Source: Telopea speciosissima
Lineage: Eukaryota > Streptophyta > Magnoliopsida > Proteales > Proteaceae
Length of the DNA: 64,000 nt
Assembly: GCF_018873765.1 (NCBI RefSeq)
Contig: NC_057925.1
Span: forward strand, 22,703,568 to 22,767,567
Reading direction: 5' to 3'
Below are positions 10,554-22,787 of the stretch, piece after piece. The notes under the pieces were generated by a model. That model searched no databases. It had not been told where the DNA came from and saw only the letters and a list, made by a program, of their open reading frames with translations. Both the position numbers and the translations under genes were made by a program. Positions within the stretch are counted from its first letter, which is position 1. Every line of letters starts with the position of its first letter.

Positions 10554-11192
10554 ATGGCAAACAAAATTAGCATTCTCTTGCCATGTCTGGTAATGATACT
10601 TGTTCTACTAGTAGAAATTAAGGTAAGCCCTCCAGTTGATCGATTGTTGGTTTTATTGACAGTACCTCCTTCATAGTCCTCCCTTCCTGCCTCTCTACCT
10701 GTAAGAATTTCATTATACTTGGCTAATTAATTCCAGGCAACTAAAACAGAGGTTCCAGCTGCAGAACCAGAACCAGCCAACAACTTTTACATGGTAATTA
10801 ACTAACACAGTCATGATCACCCACTTAATTTTCTTCTCTTTAGTGTCCATTGCTAACCCCTTCTTGGTTTCTTGGATTGCAGCATGGGGTTACCCAAGGC
10901 AGCCTTCAACCCCAAGGTGAGTGACCCATTACATTACTATATCTGGCCGCCTTCTTTCTCTTGTGTGTGTGTGTGTGTGGCTGAGGTATGGTGCCATTGT
11001 TTGTGTTCAGAGTGCGCGCCGCGTTGCACTGCTAGATGCTCGGCAACAGCTTACAAGAAGCCATGCATGTTTTTCTGCCAGAAATGTTGTGCTAAGTGCT
11101 TGTGTGTGCCTCCTGGAACATATGGGAACAAGCAGTTCTGTCCTTGCTACAATAACTGGAAGACCAAGAGAGGAGGACCCAAATGCCCTTGA
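10554..11192 (+). CDS. GASA: GASA/snakin family secreted cysteine-rich peptide (113 aa, four exons)
   Basis: Exons 10554-10622, 10737-10793, 10883-10916 and 11011-11192 join through GT-AG introns (phases 0, 0, 1) into a 113-residue protein. The first 25 or so residues are a signal peptide (MANKISILLPCLVMILVLLV). A short acidic, proline-rich spacer and the conserved GSLQPQEC entry follow, then the GASA domain with all twelve cysteines in the family spacing, including CMFFCQKCCAKCLCVPPGTY and the CPCYNNWKTKRGGPKCP ending. Family members are secreted or apoplastic disulfide-rich peptides. They are often gibberellin-responsive and act in growth, flowering, seed size or antimicrobial defence. The domain looks closest to GASA6/GASA14-type sequences, but subgroup assignment is uncertain. 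No disruption is seen. Confidence 0.95.
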
Positions 11193-11353
11193 TCAGGATT
11201 TCTAATCTTTCTCTCATTACTCTCTTCTTCAACTCTGTCTAATTGCTTCTATGTATTGTCTCTATCATTCATTTCCACCTCATGTGGTTTTAACAATTAA
11301 GAGACTGTAGTGGCTTCTCAGTACATTATATGTTACTATATATGGAATCGATT

Positions 11354-11359
11354 AATAAA
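11354..11359 (+). terminator. Poly(A) signal downstream of GASA
   Basis: AATAAA about 160 bases after the stop codon, a reasonable plant 3' UTR length. Confidence 0.5.
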
Positions 11360-11457
11360 GCTCAGATTTTGGTGAGATTTCGGAGTAAATTACATTTTTA
11401 AATCTGTTCTTGTTGGGAAAGCTTTAGCAGTATAAGATCAGCACTAAAGGTTACAAC

Positions 11458-11959
11458 TAGGGGTGTAAGTTTGGCCCTGTTGAATTTTCAGGCCATGGGT
11501 CAGCGTTGGGCTGCACCAAGGTCGAGGCCTCGGGCTAAGCCCAGCCCGGTCTGGCCCTCTGTTAGGTTATTCTTTACAACAATTTATTGTTTATATTTTT
11601 CAATTCTTGTTTAGTATATAATCATCTATTGGTTTACCCCAAAAAAAGACTAATTATCTATTGAACGAAAAATATTTACAATTTTAAGATTGGACGAAGT
11701 TTTTTAACTCAAAAAAAAGTTTGATAGTCGACCGAGTATGAAACAAACCAATACCCAATCACATGTGTCTCATCTTTTTGATTCATAGGATGATGTAAAT
11801 GAGAAAAAAAAAAAAAAAAAAATCAAGGTCATGAGGGTCGGGCCGGGTTGGGCTAGGCTAAGCTCAGCAGGGTGGGCCTTCTGGGTTGGGCTTTGGTTGA
11901 GCTAAGAGGACTCAGGGTTGGGCTAGGGTTTTAAAAAACCCGGCCCTATTTCACCCCTA
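11458..11959. mobile_element. 502-bp hAT-like non-autonomous element
   Basis: It begins TAGGGGTG (11458) and ends CACCCCTA (11959). It is flanked by GTTACAAC (11450-11457) and GTTGCAAC (11960-11967), a 7/8 match to an 8-bp duplication. The interior is GGGTTGGGC/GGCCCG-rich with an A homopolymer near 11804-11822 and no coding capacity. The same TAGGGGTG terminus defines the hAT-like element at 38167-58194. Confidence 0.8.
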
Positions 11960-11967
11960 GTTGCAAC

Positions 11968-12446
11968 TCACCAAGAATGACCTTGTGTTCTTCAAGTTGG
12001 CCTAATTGTCAAAGAGATTATGCATTTAGCCTTGTATGTAATTTTCCTTTTGTTCCAAGGGGAGCGAATTGTGTAGTTAATACACTTGCCTGGAAGGCCC
12101 TATCGTTGGTGCCAATGACAGTTTGGCCTAATTCCACCTAATAGATGAAGTCATGGCTATTACGTGTCATCCAGCCCCTATTGCACCTCACTGACAGATG
12201 AGGGCATTGGAGAAGATTTAAATCCAGAAAGAGAAAGGGCACAAATATACCTTCTCCTAGCGGCTCAAAGAATCTTTTCCAATATGGTATACATGTTTTG
12301 CTCCCTTCTATCAAGTCTAAATTTTGCATTTTAATTAGTCCAATCCTTTTATGGCATGTATTTAGGAATTGGTATCCGATCTATTGTATCAGCCGATCTG
12401 TATCACTATCAATCATGGCTGATCAATACCTACCAGATAACGAATC
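11968..12446. other. Intergenic stretch, with a TATCGG-type repeat fragment
   Basis: No coding region is supported. About 12366-12440 has GTATCCGATC/GTATCAGCCGATC words like the TATCGG palindromic repeats elsewhere. The remainder is unrecognised. Confidence 0.4.
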
Positions 12447-12655
12447 AGTTTTTTTTTTTTTTAAGGAAATTATTTATTGAAGAAACGTGAAAGCTCGTGA
12501 CTGTGAATTACATAACTTAAGAAGCCATGGATCGGAACTAAGCCATACTTTCGTACACGTTATCAATAGGGCCTTCCTTGCCAGGGAGCCAGCCATATTG
12601 TTATACTCCCTTGGAATTAAAGTAAAGTTACAAGCTTCAAAATAAGTTAAGGAAC

Positions 12656-13042
12656 TTGAAGGAACTTGAAGGAGTAGTGTCACGGATGCAAAGAAAACTC
12701 TCGATTTGGAAATCCAATTTTCTGTGCTATGCTGGGCGTGGTGTTTTAATTCAATCGGTCTTGGCCTCTACCCCTACTTATTTGATGAATTGTTTTCTGT
12801 TTCCCCTTAAAACTTGTCGCAATATTGATTCTATTTGCCACACTTTCTGGTTGGGCAACACTGGGGGAGATAAAAAAAAACTTTCTCTCATTTCCTGGGA
12901 TAGAATGTGCACCCCCAAATCTAAAGGTGGACTGGGGTTTCGTAAGGCTGAACACCATAACAAGGCCTTACTGATAAAGCTAGGGTGGAGATTGATCACT
13001 GAGCCTTCCTCGCTTTGGGCTCGAGTCCTTAAAGTTAAATAA
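12656..13042 (+). pseudogene. LINE reverse transcriptase C-terminal (thumb) fragment
   Basis: The fragment contains the LINE RT thumb block with ASTPTYLMNCFLFP and the conserved KGGLGFRKAEHHNKALLIK motif, ending at an in-frame TAA where related ORF2 proteins continue. No catalytic core is present. Confidence 0.8.
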
Positions 13043-13122
13043 AATTATCTTTCTTTGATCAAAGAACTCGCGTGAGAAAAGGTTCCTAGACTTGGAATAG
13101 TATCTCCCATGTTATTCCATCC

Positions 13123-13947
13123 TTGGAAAAAATGGTGATCAAAAAAGTAGGAAATGGTAATTCCACTTTTTTCTGGACTGAAAAATGGATTTCTTCTCTA
13201 TCAGGTAAGCTCTCTTCCTTTTCCATCTCTCCTGTTACTTTTGCTACAAGCATGGAAAAAATTGACAGGTTCAGAGTGGGTTCTAATTGGAATTCTGATT
13301 TACTAAATTCTATGTTACCTGCACCTATCTATTCTCGAATTCAATTAATGAATTTGTCAAATTTAGAGGATAGATGGTGGTGTACTAGGGATAAAAATGG
13401 TACCCTCGGTACTAAACTGGCTGCTAGAGAAATCACTCCTACTTGTGGTCTTAATAATTTGTTTACTAAATCTTGGTGGAATTTCTTTTGGAAACTCAAA
13501 ATTCATCCAAAATTTAAACTCTTCTTCTGGCATTTGCTAAATGCAGGACTTCCACTCAGGGCTACTATCTCAAAATGGCTTCAGATCGACTCTTCCTGTG
13601 CTCTATGTGGAAATTGTATTGAATCCTCCTGGCATTTGTTCTTATCTTGTGATTGGGTTAAACACATATGGGTGGCCGGACCTCTGGGCCTGAGAACTGA
13701 ATTCTTGGCTTATGAAAGCCTGATAGATTTCTGCCTAGCACTTTACTTTAATCATCATCTAAATAAACAAACGTTAACCTGGTTTTTCAGTGTCTTTATT
13801 ATTACTTGCTTCTTTATTTGGGCAACTAGAAACAAAGTTGTCAATGGATCAGGAAAGCCTGATCCAATTTGGATTATGAAACATATATGCAATTGGTTGG
13901 TGGATTTAAAATTATCCCCCCCCCCTCAATTTCAGTACAGGATGTAA
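13123..13947 (+). pseudogene. LINE ORF2 zf-RVT domain fragment
   Basis: Opens with GNGNSTFFWTEKWI, the usual segment before the zinc-binding domain in plant LINE ORF2. The zf-RVT region has WWNFFWKLKIHPKFKLFFWH and the Cys-His set CALCGNCIESSWHLFLSCDWV. It terminates where the RNase H linker would begin. In the full protein this domain helps bind element RNA. Confidence 0.8.
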
Positions 13948-14714
13948 TTGTTAGTATTGTGGAGGATTCCTTAGTACCTACTTCTTTTTCTTTACCTGTG
14001 CTCAATATTGTTGTTTTAATCTGTGCACGATACAGCATACCTAGACTAAGTCAGGCAGGATGGTCCTATAACTTTTTGAAAGATGGCAAATTCACCTTTC
14101 TTGTTGCAGGTTATGTAAGTACTACTAATGATATGGGACCTGAAATTTTTGGTATTCAATCAGGCTTAGACCATGCTGCTAGCATGGGGTTGAAGGTAAA
14201 AAAGTATGGTGCTCCAATCCACACATCACTGATATTCTTCCATCTCCAACTAAATCTTCTTGGCCCTAGTATTGTATTAAGGATTTAGTGTATATCTCTG
14301 ATATGGCCCAAGAAATAATGTTTGATAAGCAAGGAGACCCTTTTTGTGTAGCTATAGCCATGAACCTTGCTAAGTGTGCTCAATCCAAGAATACTGTGTA
14401 TCTACCTTTGGCTTTAGTAATATATCTTTTGTTTTTCCATCAAAAAAAAAAATAAGAATTAAGATAAACAACATCCTCCAGGATAGATCTCAAATGAAAA
14501 GGGGACATCGTGATTCCTTCTTACAGATAGAAAATCACACTCTTGTTGTTCGACTCAATAAGCACATGCTCATACCCTTCCGAAATTCCTTCCAACATGG
14601 AGGAACGAATAGCTAAGGCTTCTTAGGTTGCAGCATCATTAAACTTCATAGGAATAGAAACAACATGTAGTGGATTGCCGACTAAGACCAAGTCCCCCAT
14701 CATCAAGTTATAAA

Positions 14715-15071
14715 ATGTTAGGTCACATACACCAGATCCAAATAAACCATGGTCTGGATCATACTTGAATGTGTATGAAAATGCAGTGGAAGAAGGATAA
14801 AAAAGCCAAGCTTATGATTACGAGCACACCGCGATCTCTACAGGCTTCTCTGCTCGTGAACTCCACACCACAAAACCCTAGGTATGGATGGAATCCCAAA
14901 GAAAAAACACAGAACTTGAAAGAGAGGGAGAAATCGTTCTAATTCTATTTCTCTAGGGTTTAAGCCTAGATGTATTTATAGGCTAATACCCTAGGCACCC
15001 CTCCAATCCGATTCCTTTTGGGAATCTAAAGATAAGAGAAGCAGAGAAGGGATCGGTCACTTAAGTGACCG

Positions 15072-15124
<53 letters not shown>

Positions 15125-15189
15125 TAGGCTTGGCCGGTTTACCCCATGTGGGCGAACTAGCTGGGCCCGAGGCCCATCCATGATTTACA
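14715..15189 (-). repeat. Probable Copia 3' LTR
   Basis: On the minus strand it starts TGTAAATCATGG directly after the polypurine-like tract. It contains TATAAATA (plus strand 14973-14980 region) in a promoter-like setting and a long CT/GA microsatellite at 15074-15122. The distal end was not fixed. Confidence 0.5.
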
Positions 15190-15693
15190 TCTCCCACTCG
15201 CCCACGTAGGGCGCATAAATCTAATTATGCATTCAAGTTTATCTCATTCCGCGTTATCCTCCATACAGGTAATGAGGGGTGCGACCGGACGAGATGATAC
15301 AAGGTAGGAGTACTATATCAAACTTCCATCTAGCCAACATATGTAGAACATCACTCTAAAAAAAAGAAGAAGTCTTGAAATACCCCAAACGATCCACTTA
15401 CACCAGATCTAACACTCTCGACCCCTCATGCTGAGCAGTGTTACTCCTTGGTATATAATGTACTCATGACTATGTCAATCACAAGTATGAACGTCGCCCG
15501 GGCAATGAGTCATAGAACAAAGGTGTAACGTCTGATGGTTTTCCCTGAGCCCCTCATGTCAATCCAAATATCCCCAACAGCTTTCCCAATCGCTTTCCGC
15601 TGGACGGCATTGATGAGCACATTTATGTGTGAAATCTTAGGGCATAAAGCATACATTTTACCACATTGGACAGAGTTACTTGGTGCTTTCATG

Positions 15694-17478
15694 TGAGTTT
15701 CAGGTTTTTGGGCTATTTATTGCTATTCTGGACTATCGGAGGCTACATCTCCAATTTTACTCGTAAAGTTGCCCAATATTTTTGCATGGCTATAAAGAGG
15801 ACTAAATTTGGAGCAGGTTGGACGTGACGGAACGCAAGTACGTATTCGTTTAGGCCTCAATGCAGTGAATTATTCTTTTCAGCCTAAGAAATGATAATGG
15901 GCCAGAAATGAGCCGAAACACAAGCCCGGGCCAATTTGAATTTTTTGGAGATTTATATTTGGCATCGAGGAAGGCGATTATGATCAAGGGTTGAGATCCT
16001 CTCAAGCATTTACCTCTTTTTGCATTGTTTGTACAATTGGAGGAGAGAGAAAAGCCAAATGGGACCCACACCTGTTCACATGTGACCAAGGGTAGGATGG
16101 AAATAATTCTCACTGAAGCTACCAAGGACAAAGGAGGAATTTCATATCTAAATTAGAAGTTTAGTGGGCTGCAAGCAAGGATCGGCCAAGATGAGAGAAA
16201 TAGTAGGAGAGACAGGAGGAAAAAGAGATTAAAGAAAGAAAAAAAAAAAAAAAAGAGATAATCTCTCTCCCTCTTTCCTAACTTCTTCTTCTCTCTCTCC
16301 CCTATTTTATCTCTCTTTCACTTTTTATTTATATTTTATTTATTTTTTTTCTATTATCTTTTTTCTCTCTTATCCCATCACAAGCCCACGATTCCCATCT
16401 CTCTCTCCCACTTCCCCTTAAACTCTCTCTCCCTATCTCCTCGGACCCATCTCCCAGTCACGACCCTCACTCCCTTTCCTGACTTATTCTTTTCTCTCTC
16501 CCCCCTTCTCTAATTAGATTTTTACATTCTCTCTATCTCTTTTCTCTTATCTTTCTTTTTTTTTTTTTTTTCCCACCTTATCTTCTCTCCACGATTTTTA
16601 GAGGGAGAGAAGCCCCAAATTCGTTGGAAGCCTCCCTCCCCCTCTTCTCCCCTTGCCCCTATAAATACCCCCTCTTTTCTTGTAAAATAATGGATTCAAT
16701 TAGTGAAATTTTCTTTTCTTTTCTTATTTTTGGCTTTAGTTCTTAGTTTTGATTTCATAAATTAGTTCTTTCAAGTTCTTAGTTTGCCTTCATAAGATTA
16801 GTTTAATGGTTGTAATTTTTTATTTCATAAATTAGTTCCTTCAAGTTCTTAGTTTTGCTTTCATAAGAGTAGTTTAATGGTTGTAGTAGGTTTAGTTTAT
16901 GCTCCAATGTCTTCAATATGATTGTAATAGTTTTAGTTTTAAGCTTCCTAGTCTAAGCTCCTATGTTGATGACAAGACTTGGAGATTTAGAGGAATAAGT
17001 CATGGTAAGTTCATGCAAGTATTCATTCAAGGTTCTTCAATTAATCCGGTTCAAGCACATCTAGGTTTGCATTCTCTAAACTCTCAATCTCATTCTCTCC
17101 TTCTCCCTATATTTTTTTGATTTTTCTTATGGGTTACTTTGTTTATGTGGTTATTTTGTTTATGTGGATATGGATATATAGCTGCATTTTTATTACTTCC
17201 AACTTGCGTTAGTGTAGGATTTTATTTTTAATTACTCTCAATTTGCGTTAGTTTGATAGGTTAGATGTTCATGTGTTAGGACGCCAACTTAATCCCGTAG
17301 ATGCGTAATTTGTTAGATCCGTTAATTTAATTACCCTTAATTTAGTAATTTAATTAATTTGGTTCACTTCGCAGTATTTTTAAGATTAGTTAAATAGAGT
17401 GACATATATCTCCTCGTGTTCGACCCGTAACTACGATTGACCCGTACGCTTGCGATTTTATTTTAACTCAAGCACACA
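15694..17478 (+). repeat. Solo LTR (Ty3/gypsy type) inserted in the Copia 3' UTR
   Basis: It starts TGAGTTTCAGG and ends AAGCACACA. The flanks TCATG (15689-15693) and TCATC (17479-17483) match in 4 of 5 bases. Inside are TATAAATA (16670-16677) after a long pyrimidine-rich tract, and the CTCCTCGTGTTCGACCC phrase near the 3' end that is common in plant Athila/Tat-like LTRs. No internal domain follows, so it is probably the product of LTR-LTR recombination. Confidence 0.6.
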
Positions 17479-18244
17479 TCATCTATGACCTAAGGAGAAC
17501 GTCAAAGTAGCGTCATTGGATATACTCTTCATGACATTGTCTCAGGTAATAAGGGTACTGTGGGATTAAGATAATCCACGTCACTCATATAGTGACGGAG
17601 TAGGGATCCATTCAATCACTCTCACAATCGATCGATATAAGCACATACAGTATGATATGCATGCTATGTCGTAACTCCCACTAGGGTGAGCATGTCACTC
17701 TCAGTAAATGAACGCCATACAGATCTTAATCTAGTCGATACTCTAAGCGCCTAACCTGAGTTTCTAGCACAGTCGCCCGCATGGTTTCTGCCTAGAACCT
17801 CACATCCGGCTTTCAACAGGCTACTACGAAGTGTAGTATCTTCCATGTTGACCCAGGTAAAGGTCTCATCTTAGCTCTAACTAAGGCGCCATCGAACACA
17901 TATGTTCATGGGCTCATCTCACACAATACACTCAAGCGTCGAGACGAATCATCCGTGTGAGTGGGTCAATTCAATGTCTGGTGACATCTTTACAAACAAT
18001 GAATGTATACACACAAGGGTACTCAAACAAATATATGCTCATTAATAAATGTAAGAGAAATACAGATAAATGTCCATCACAAACAAGGTGTTCCTAAAGA
18101 AAATACATATCAAATCCGCCTAAGTTCCAAGTTCCTAACGTGAACTAGGAAAATATCCCTGGCAATGGGCTTAGTCAATGGATTAGCCAACATATTGCCA
18201 GTGGAGATATGCTGCAGAACAACTTCACCTCGCGCAACCATGTC

Positions 18245-18589
18245 TCAGATGTTGTGGTACCGTATGTCAATGTGCTTAGCTCTATCATGAAATTTGGAGT
18301 CCTTCACAAATGCAAGCGTTGTCGTGCTGTCACAGTATATAAGCACAACGTCGTCTGAGTGAGCAAAAACACTAAGTTTCTGCAAGAACCTTCTGAGCCA
18401 AACGGCCTCCTGTACAACTGCCGAACATGCGACGTACTCCAACTCCATTATGGATAGGGCGATGCAGGTCTGTTTCTTGCTACTCCAAGTAACAGCCCCG
18501 CCTCCTAGGACAAATGCATACCCCAAAGTGGACTTGTGCTCATCTCTATCACTAGCCCAATCAACATCACTATAGCCTCTCAGTTTCAA
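18245..18589 (-). pseudogene. Copia RNase H domain
   Basis: Reads GYSDVDWASDRDEHKSTLGY, then SSKKQTCIALSIMELEYVA, then a DSTTTLAFVKDSKFHDRAKHIDI block; these are the standard Copia RNase H signatures. The catalytic D (SDVDWA), E (MELEY) and D (CDSTT) are present. It is separated from the RT fragment by frame changes. Confidence 0.88.
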
Positions 18590-18797
18590 GTCTGAACCAC
18601 TGAAGGTGAGCGAGAGGTCTGTAGTGCCATGTAGGTATCAAAACATTCTCTTCACTGCCTGCCAATGAATTGACCCTGGGTTACTCTGGTAACGGCTCAC
18701 CATGCCAATAGCAAAGCAAATATCTGGACCCGTGCACATCATCGGGTACATCAGGTTGTCTACTGCTGCTGCATAGGATATTTGGTTTCTCTCTTCA

Positions 18798-19236
18798 TCA
18801 CTTAGGGCACTGGTCTAGGCTCAAAATGCATGCCTTGTCCATTGGAGTGTCAATGGGTTTCGAGTTACTCATATGAAATCGTTCCAGGACTTTCTTTATG
18901 TAAGTCTCTTGAGACAAACTAAGAAGTCTCCTAACGCGATCCCTCACAATCTTCACGTTCAACACAAAATTGGCCTCACTCATGTCCTTCATCTCAAAAG
19001 TAGAGGACAACCACTATTTAGTGGCGACAATCATTTCAATGTCATTTTCAGCCAATAAGATGTCGTCAACATATAAGGATAGGATAAGAAACCCTGCCTT
19101 GGACCGTTTAACATACACACAATGGTCCTCTTCAATCATGTCAAAATCCACAGTGGTAATGATATGGTGAAATCTAATGTACCACTGCTTGGACGATTGC
19201 TTAAGGCCATAGATGGAAAATGTAGTCCTCTCGAGT
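18798..19236 (-). pseudogene. Copia reverse transcriptase palm fragment with YVDD
   Basis: The minus strand reads GLKQSSKQWY, then HCVYVKRSKAGFLILSLYVDD with the catalytic YVDD at about 19057-19068, ILLAENDIEM, a stop in the TATK*WL region, then the FEMKDMSEANFVLNVKIVRD block. N-terminal RT and everything before it are absent. Confidence 0.85.
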
Positions 19237-20042
19237 CATCTTTATGTTGGTGAAAGAATCGGATCGATCGAGTTAGAGAGAGAGAGATATGGTCATTCAA
19301 GTCAAGGTCTAAAAAAATACCAAAAAAATGGGAACGTATTTGTTTGTCTTTTTTCACGTATGTTTGGGAAACATACATTAAAACATGTTTAAAACGGTAA
19401 AAAATGAGAACGCATTTAAAATAGAGTTTAAACTTATTTATGCTAACAAAGGATGGGAGCGCGTGTCCGTCCAACATGGGGGCGGGGTGATCATTTTGCC
19501 ACCCCCTGTATTTGGGCGTAGGAGGCACGCGACTAAGCAATATTCTTTTACCCATTAATTTTTCACTAAACCTTTATTTGTTTCAATGTAAAATGATATG
19601 GTGATGATATGGTGAAATCTAATGTACCACTGCTTGGACGATTGCTTAAGGCCATAGATGGAAAATGTAGTCCTCTGAGTCATCTTTATGTTGGTGAAAG
19701 AATCAGACTGATCAGAGTTAGAGAGAGAGAGATATGGTCATTCAAGTCCAAGGTCTAAAAAAAATACCAAAAAAATGGGAACGTATTTGTTTGTCTTTTT
19801 TCACGTATGTTTGGGAAACATACATTAAAACATGTTTAAAACGGTAAAAAATGAGAACGCATTTAAAATAGAGTTTAAACTTATTTATGCTAACAAAGGA
19901 TGGGAGCGCGTGTCCGTCCAACATGGGGGCGGGGTGATCATTTTGCCACCCCCTGTATTTGGGCGTAGGAGGCACGCGACTAAGCAATATTCTTTTACCC
20001 ATTAATTTTTCACTAAACCTTTATTTGTTTCAATGTAAAATG
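19161..20042. repeat. Recent tandem duplication, about 445 bp per unit
   Basis: The segment from GATATGGTGAAATC (19161) to TTTCAATGTAAAATG (about 19594) is repeated from 19606 to about 20042, with offsets of 445-447 bases and only a few small indels and substitutions. The unit joins the broken Copia RT end to a short element that has the GGGGCGGGGTGATCATTTTG core. High similarity implies a recent event. The apparent 86- and 139-residue open frames are the same non-coding sequence twice. Confidence 0.88.
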
Positions 20043-20647
20043 GGTATTATGAAGTTTTTCCTCCCCCCCCCCCCCCCCCCAATACAAAGTAAAGAGAATG
20101 GATGTAAAATTTTACAATAGGATTCTCTATTTAGTGCACAAAATCTATTAAATATTAGGACAAGAGAACGTTACCTAGTCATGTTAACTTTGTGTCAACG
20201 CGAGATTGATGGGAGCATACACTCAAGTATCATAAGGGGTGAGATTTCCACCTTTCCATGGGATGGGGCGATCATTTTGTGCCCACCGCTGTCTAGGCGT
20301 AGGGCCCACCCAAAAAATATTATTGAGAAAGTAAACTATTTCATATTATTTCTAGGTATTTTATGTAGAACCGGAGCCGAAACCGAAACCAAAACCAAAT
20401 GGAACCAAATTCGGTTCTTGAATCCCAGGTTTAGATTGTAATCATATTCTATTCGGTCCAGATCCTGTTTCGGTTCCGGTTTCAATTTGATACATTTTAC
20501 TGCCGAGGACGAAGAATCCATGGAGGAAATGGCGGATTGAATCTCTTTTATACTTCTTCTTTCGATTCCAATTTTGGCAAATGCTGCTCGGAACTGATTT
20601 AGTGAACTGAACTTTACAAGTTCCGTTCCAAGCATTTTTCTTTCTCA
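20043..20647. other. Upstream flank of the MUS81 relic with short-element remnants
   Basis: Contains a C homopolymer (about 20065-20082), another copy of the GGGGCGATCATTTTG core near 20255-20310, and a GGAACC/GGTTCC-rich segment at 20360-20490 resembling hAT-element interiors. No gene is supported. Confidence 0.45.
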
Positions 20648-22784
20648 ATGGATACTCAGTTACGAGTTTTATGTCTCAAAATGAAGAACTTGCGTTGTAT
20701 ATGCGGAAAAAAGAAACAAGAAATGGTTGATTCTAAAGGAATTTCATAAAATATCGATATGAAGCTTTACAAAACTTATATCAGAGACTGCAATTCCAAA
20801 TCTCCCATTAAAGCTCTTGATGAGTTCGCAAAATCAAGTAAGGTTAGGGATTTACAGTAAATTCTTTCCTTTTTTTTAGTTTTTCTTACGATTTTTCTCT
20901 GGACTATATTTCTCCAAGTGTGCTGGTGGAGTTATTAGGCTTGAATGTGTTCTTGGACTGTTAGGAAATGGAATCTGAATCTTATGCTAGGTTTTTCCAG
21001 ACTGACTCAGGTGCTTCTGAATTTGAAAACGTGACAGAGAAAGGTAAGTTCTCAACCTTGTCGCTAACATGTTTGATTTTGAGTTATTATGGAAAGTTGG
21101 CATTGGCTGTCTCAATTTTGATTCTGGTTTTAATCTTACAAGGAAAAAAAAATGCTAAACGAACGAGAGATGCTACTTACGACAAAAGAATTCGGTTGCT
21201 TATGCGCTTAGGATTACCAAAAACGTTATCCTACATTGTCAATCTTACTTCTTTATTGGTTTTATATCCTTTTCCCAAATTTTAAAACTGGGAATATTTG
21301 GATAACAGGGCAATGGCGAATGGAATTGAGTTAATGAAGAAAGAGGAGCTTATTGATGCTGTTGAAGCAGTGGACTTTCACATGCGCCAATTGCGTGTGT
21401 CAATTTGTTTTTGATTATCTTTTCTTCTGTAGTAGTTTTCTTTGTAAGTTGTATGCTATTAGGGGTTAGATTGTTTGTCTTATACTGAATTCCTATATTC
21501 AAATGCTAGAAAAAGGGAGACGAAAACATTCCAGGTTTGGAAGTTCGCTGAAGGATTGTTATAGTTGATGGAGTTGCATGACAACATTGATAACGAAAGG
21601 ATTTGTTGAGAAATCAGAGTTTTCCAGCAAAGTATGACTACTAATTTGGTTTTGCCTCTCTTTTAATTTTTTATTTTTCATGTCTCCCTACATTACTTTG
21701 GTATTATCCCAATCTTTGTTATGTCAAATTTGAGAGTCCTCATTTGATTTTTATAAAAAGAAAATCTTAAATCTTCTTAAACTTGAACTCTTTGTTGACA
21801 ACAGCAACATTTAATGGTCATAGAATAGTAGCAACAGGTAGGCTCTAATTATTTTACTTTCTCTTGGTTGGTCTCATTATTTAGTGTAGCCTCGTCTATT
21901 TTGGATTCAATTTTACCCTATATGATGTTAGGTACGTATTCATCTTACTGCAGTAGGTGCAGTGCCATGTGGTTTTTCTCTTTTCTATCTTTCAATAGAG
22001 TTGCTTATGGCAAAAAGCAGTCACTATAGTTAGATTGGATTCACATTAAGCATTATCCATCTGTTCTGTGATTGAAGCTTTTGAAAAGGAGCAGTAAAAT
22101 AGTAAGAATGTAGGCAGGTGCTATCGGCCCTTTCACTAGATAGAAAATTCAGAGGGAATAAGGGTCTATGCTGACTGCCTGAGTTCCGAACTGACATGTA
22201 GGAACTCGACAGCATTGTGCCCGCATTCTTTTTGTGTGCCAATGGAAGGTAAGACTTATATAAAAAAAAATTTAACTTTAGTTTTGCTCAGCATGTTAAA
22301 TCTTGAACAGTTGAACCTTCGAAAAATTAAGAATCAAGTTCTTGGTATTTTTATAGGCCTCCTACTTTCATGCACATCCTTTTCACGTACTTCCTAGTTT
22401 TATGCACATCCTTTTCATGGTATTGCAGATACTTTTTTCTCTTTGGCTCTGCCTGGTGTGAAGGGAAGGGAAGGGAATTGGAATCAGTTTTGAAAAGAAA
22501 ATGGAAAATTTTGTAATCATGATTGTATAAATACCTTAAACTCTTACTAAATATGGTAATCATATTATTCAAATTGAATCTTTATTTTACTTCTTAAAAC
22601 TAAGGAATTTGATTGCAAAATGTAGTGAAATTTAATAACCATATGTTACACAATCATGTGACATAATGATTACAAAAGTTTCTACTTTATATGATTTCTT
22701 TTCATTTCCTTCCCCATTATTTCCCTTGCAACCAGATGGAACCTCATTGTTCTCATCTTTTTCTTATTTGTAGAATCCTCTTAT

Positions 22785-22787
<3 letters not shown>

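Larger units (their letters stand above)
12652..14450 (+). mobile_element. 5'-truncated L1-type LINE inserted in the minus-strand LINE
   Basis: It starts inside the reverse transcriptase thumb region (QRKLSIWKSNFLCYAGRGVL, FWLGNTGG, SWDRMCTPKSKGGLGFR), continues through the zf-RVT zinc-binding domain (FFWKLKIHPKFKLFFWHLL, CALCGNCIESSWHLFLSC) into a weak RNase H tail (AGWSYNFLKDGKFTF), and ends in an A-run at 14442-14450. Flanks AAAATAAGTTAAG (12639-12651) and AAAATAAGAATTAAG (14449-14463) look like a target duplication with a 2-base indel. Stops at 13039 and 13945 and frame changes show decay. The 5' truncation is normal for L1 retrotransposition. Confidence 0.85.
12447..14715 (-). mobile_element. 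Minus-strand L1-type LINE 3' end, split by another LINE
   Basis: The 3' end is marked by a T-run at 12447-12463 on the plus strand (poly(A) on the minus strand). RNase H-like coding reads from about 14715 down to 14464 (EALAIRSSMLEGISEGYEHV, then LIESNNKSVI) and resumes from 12651 down to about 12480 with YFEACNFTLIPREYNNMAG and SLARKA. The interruption is the plus-strand LINE at 12652-14450. In the RNase H domain the aspartate expected in the ESD motif is N, and a stop is present, so it is dead. The 5' limit near 14715 is approximate. Confidence 0.78.
14715..19236 (-). mobile_element. Copia retrotransposon 3' half (minus strand), interrupted by a solo LTR
   Basis: From right to left on the minus strand: RT fragment (about 19236-18800), RNase H (18589-18245), long 3' UTR (18244-15190), a purine-rich GAGTGGGAGA tract just before 15189, and a probable 3' LTR (15189 to about 14715). 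The 5' half (gag, protease, integrase) is missing; homology stops near 19236, where the duplicated short-element region begins. A solo Ty3-type LTR sits inside the UTR at 15694-17478. Confidence 0.75.

Noticed and set aside
10872-11205. Unspliced 106- and 94-residue frames across the GASA locus
   Set aside because: They read through introns with valid GT-AG borders; the spliced model restores the full twelve-cysteine domain and signal peptide.
19136-20002. Duplicate minus-strand frames starting MGKRILLSRVPPTP
   Set aside because: These translate the short GC-core element and its tandem duplicate; the same core in other elements is not in a conserved frame.
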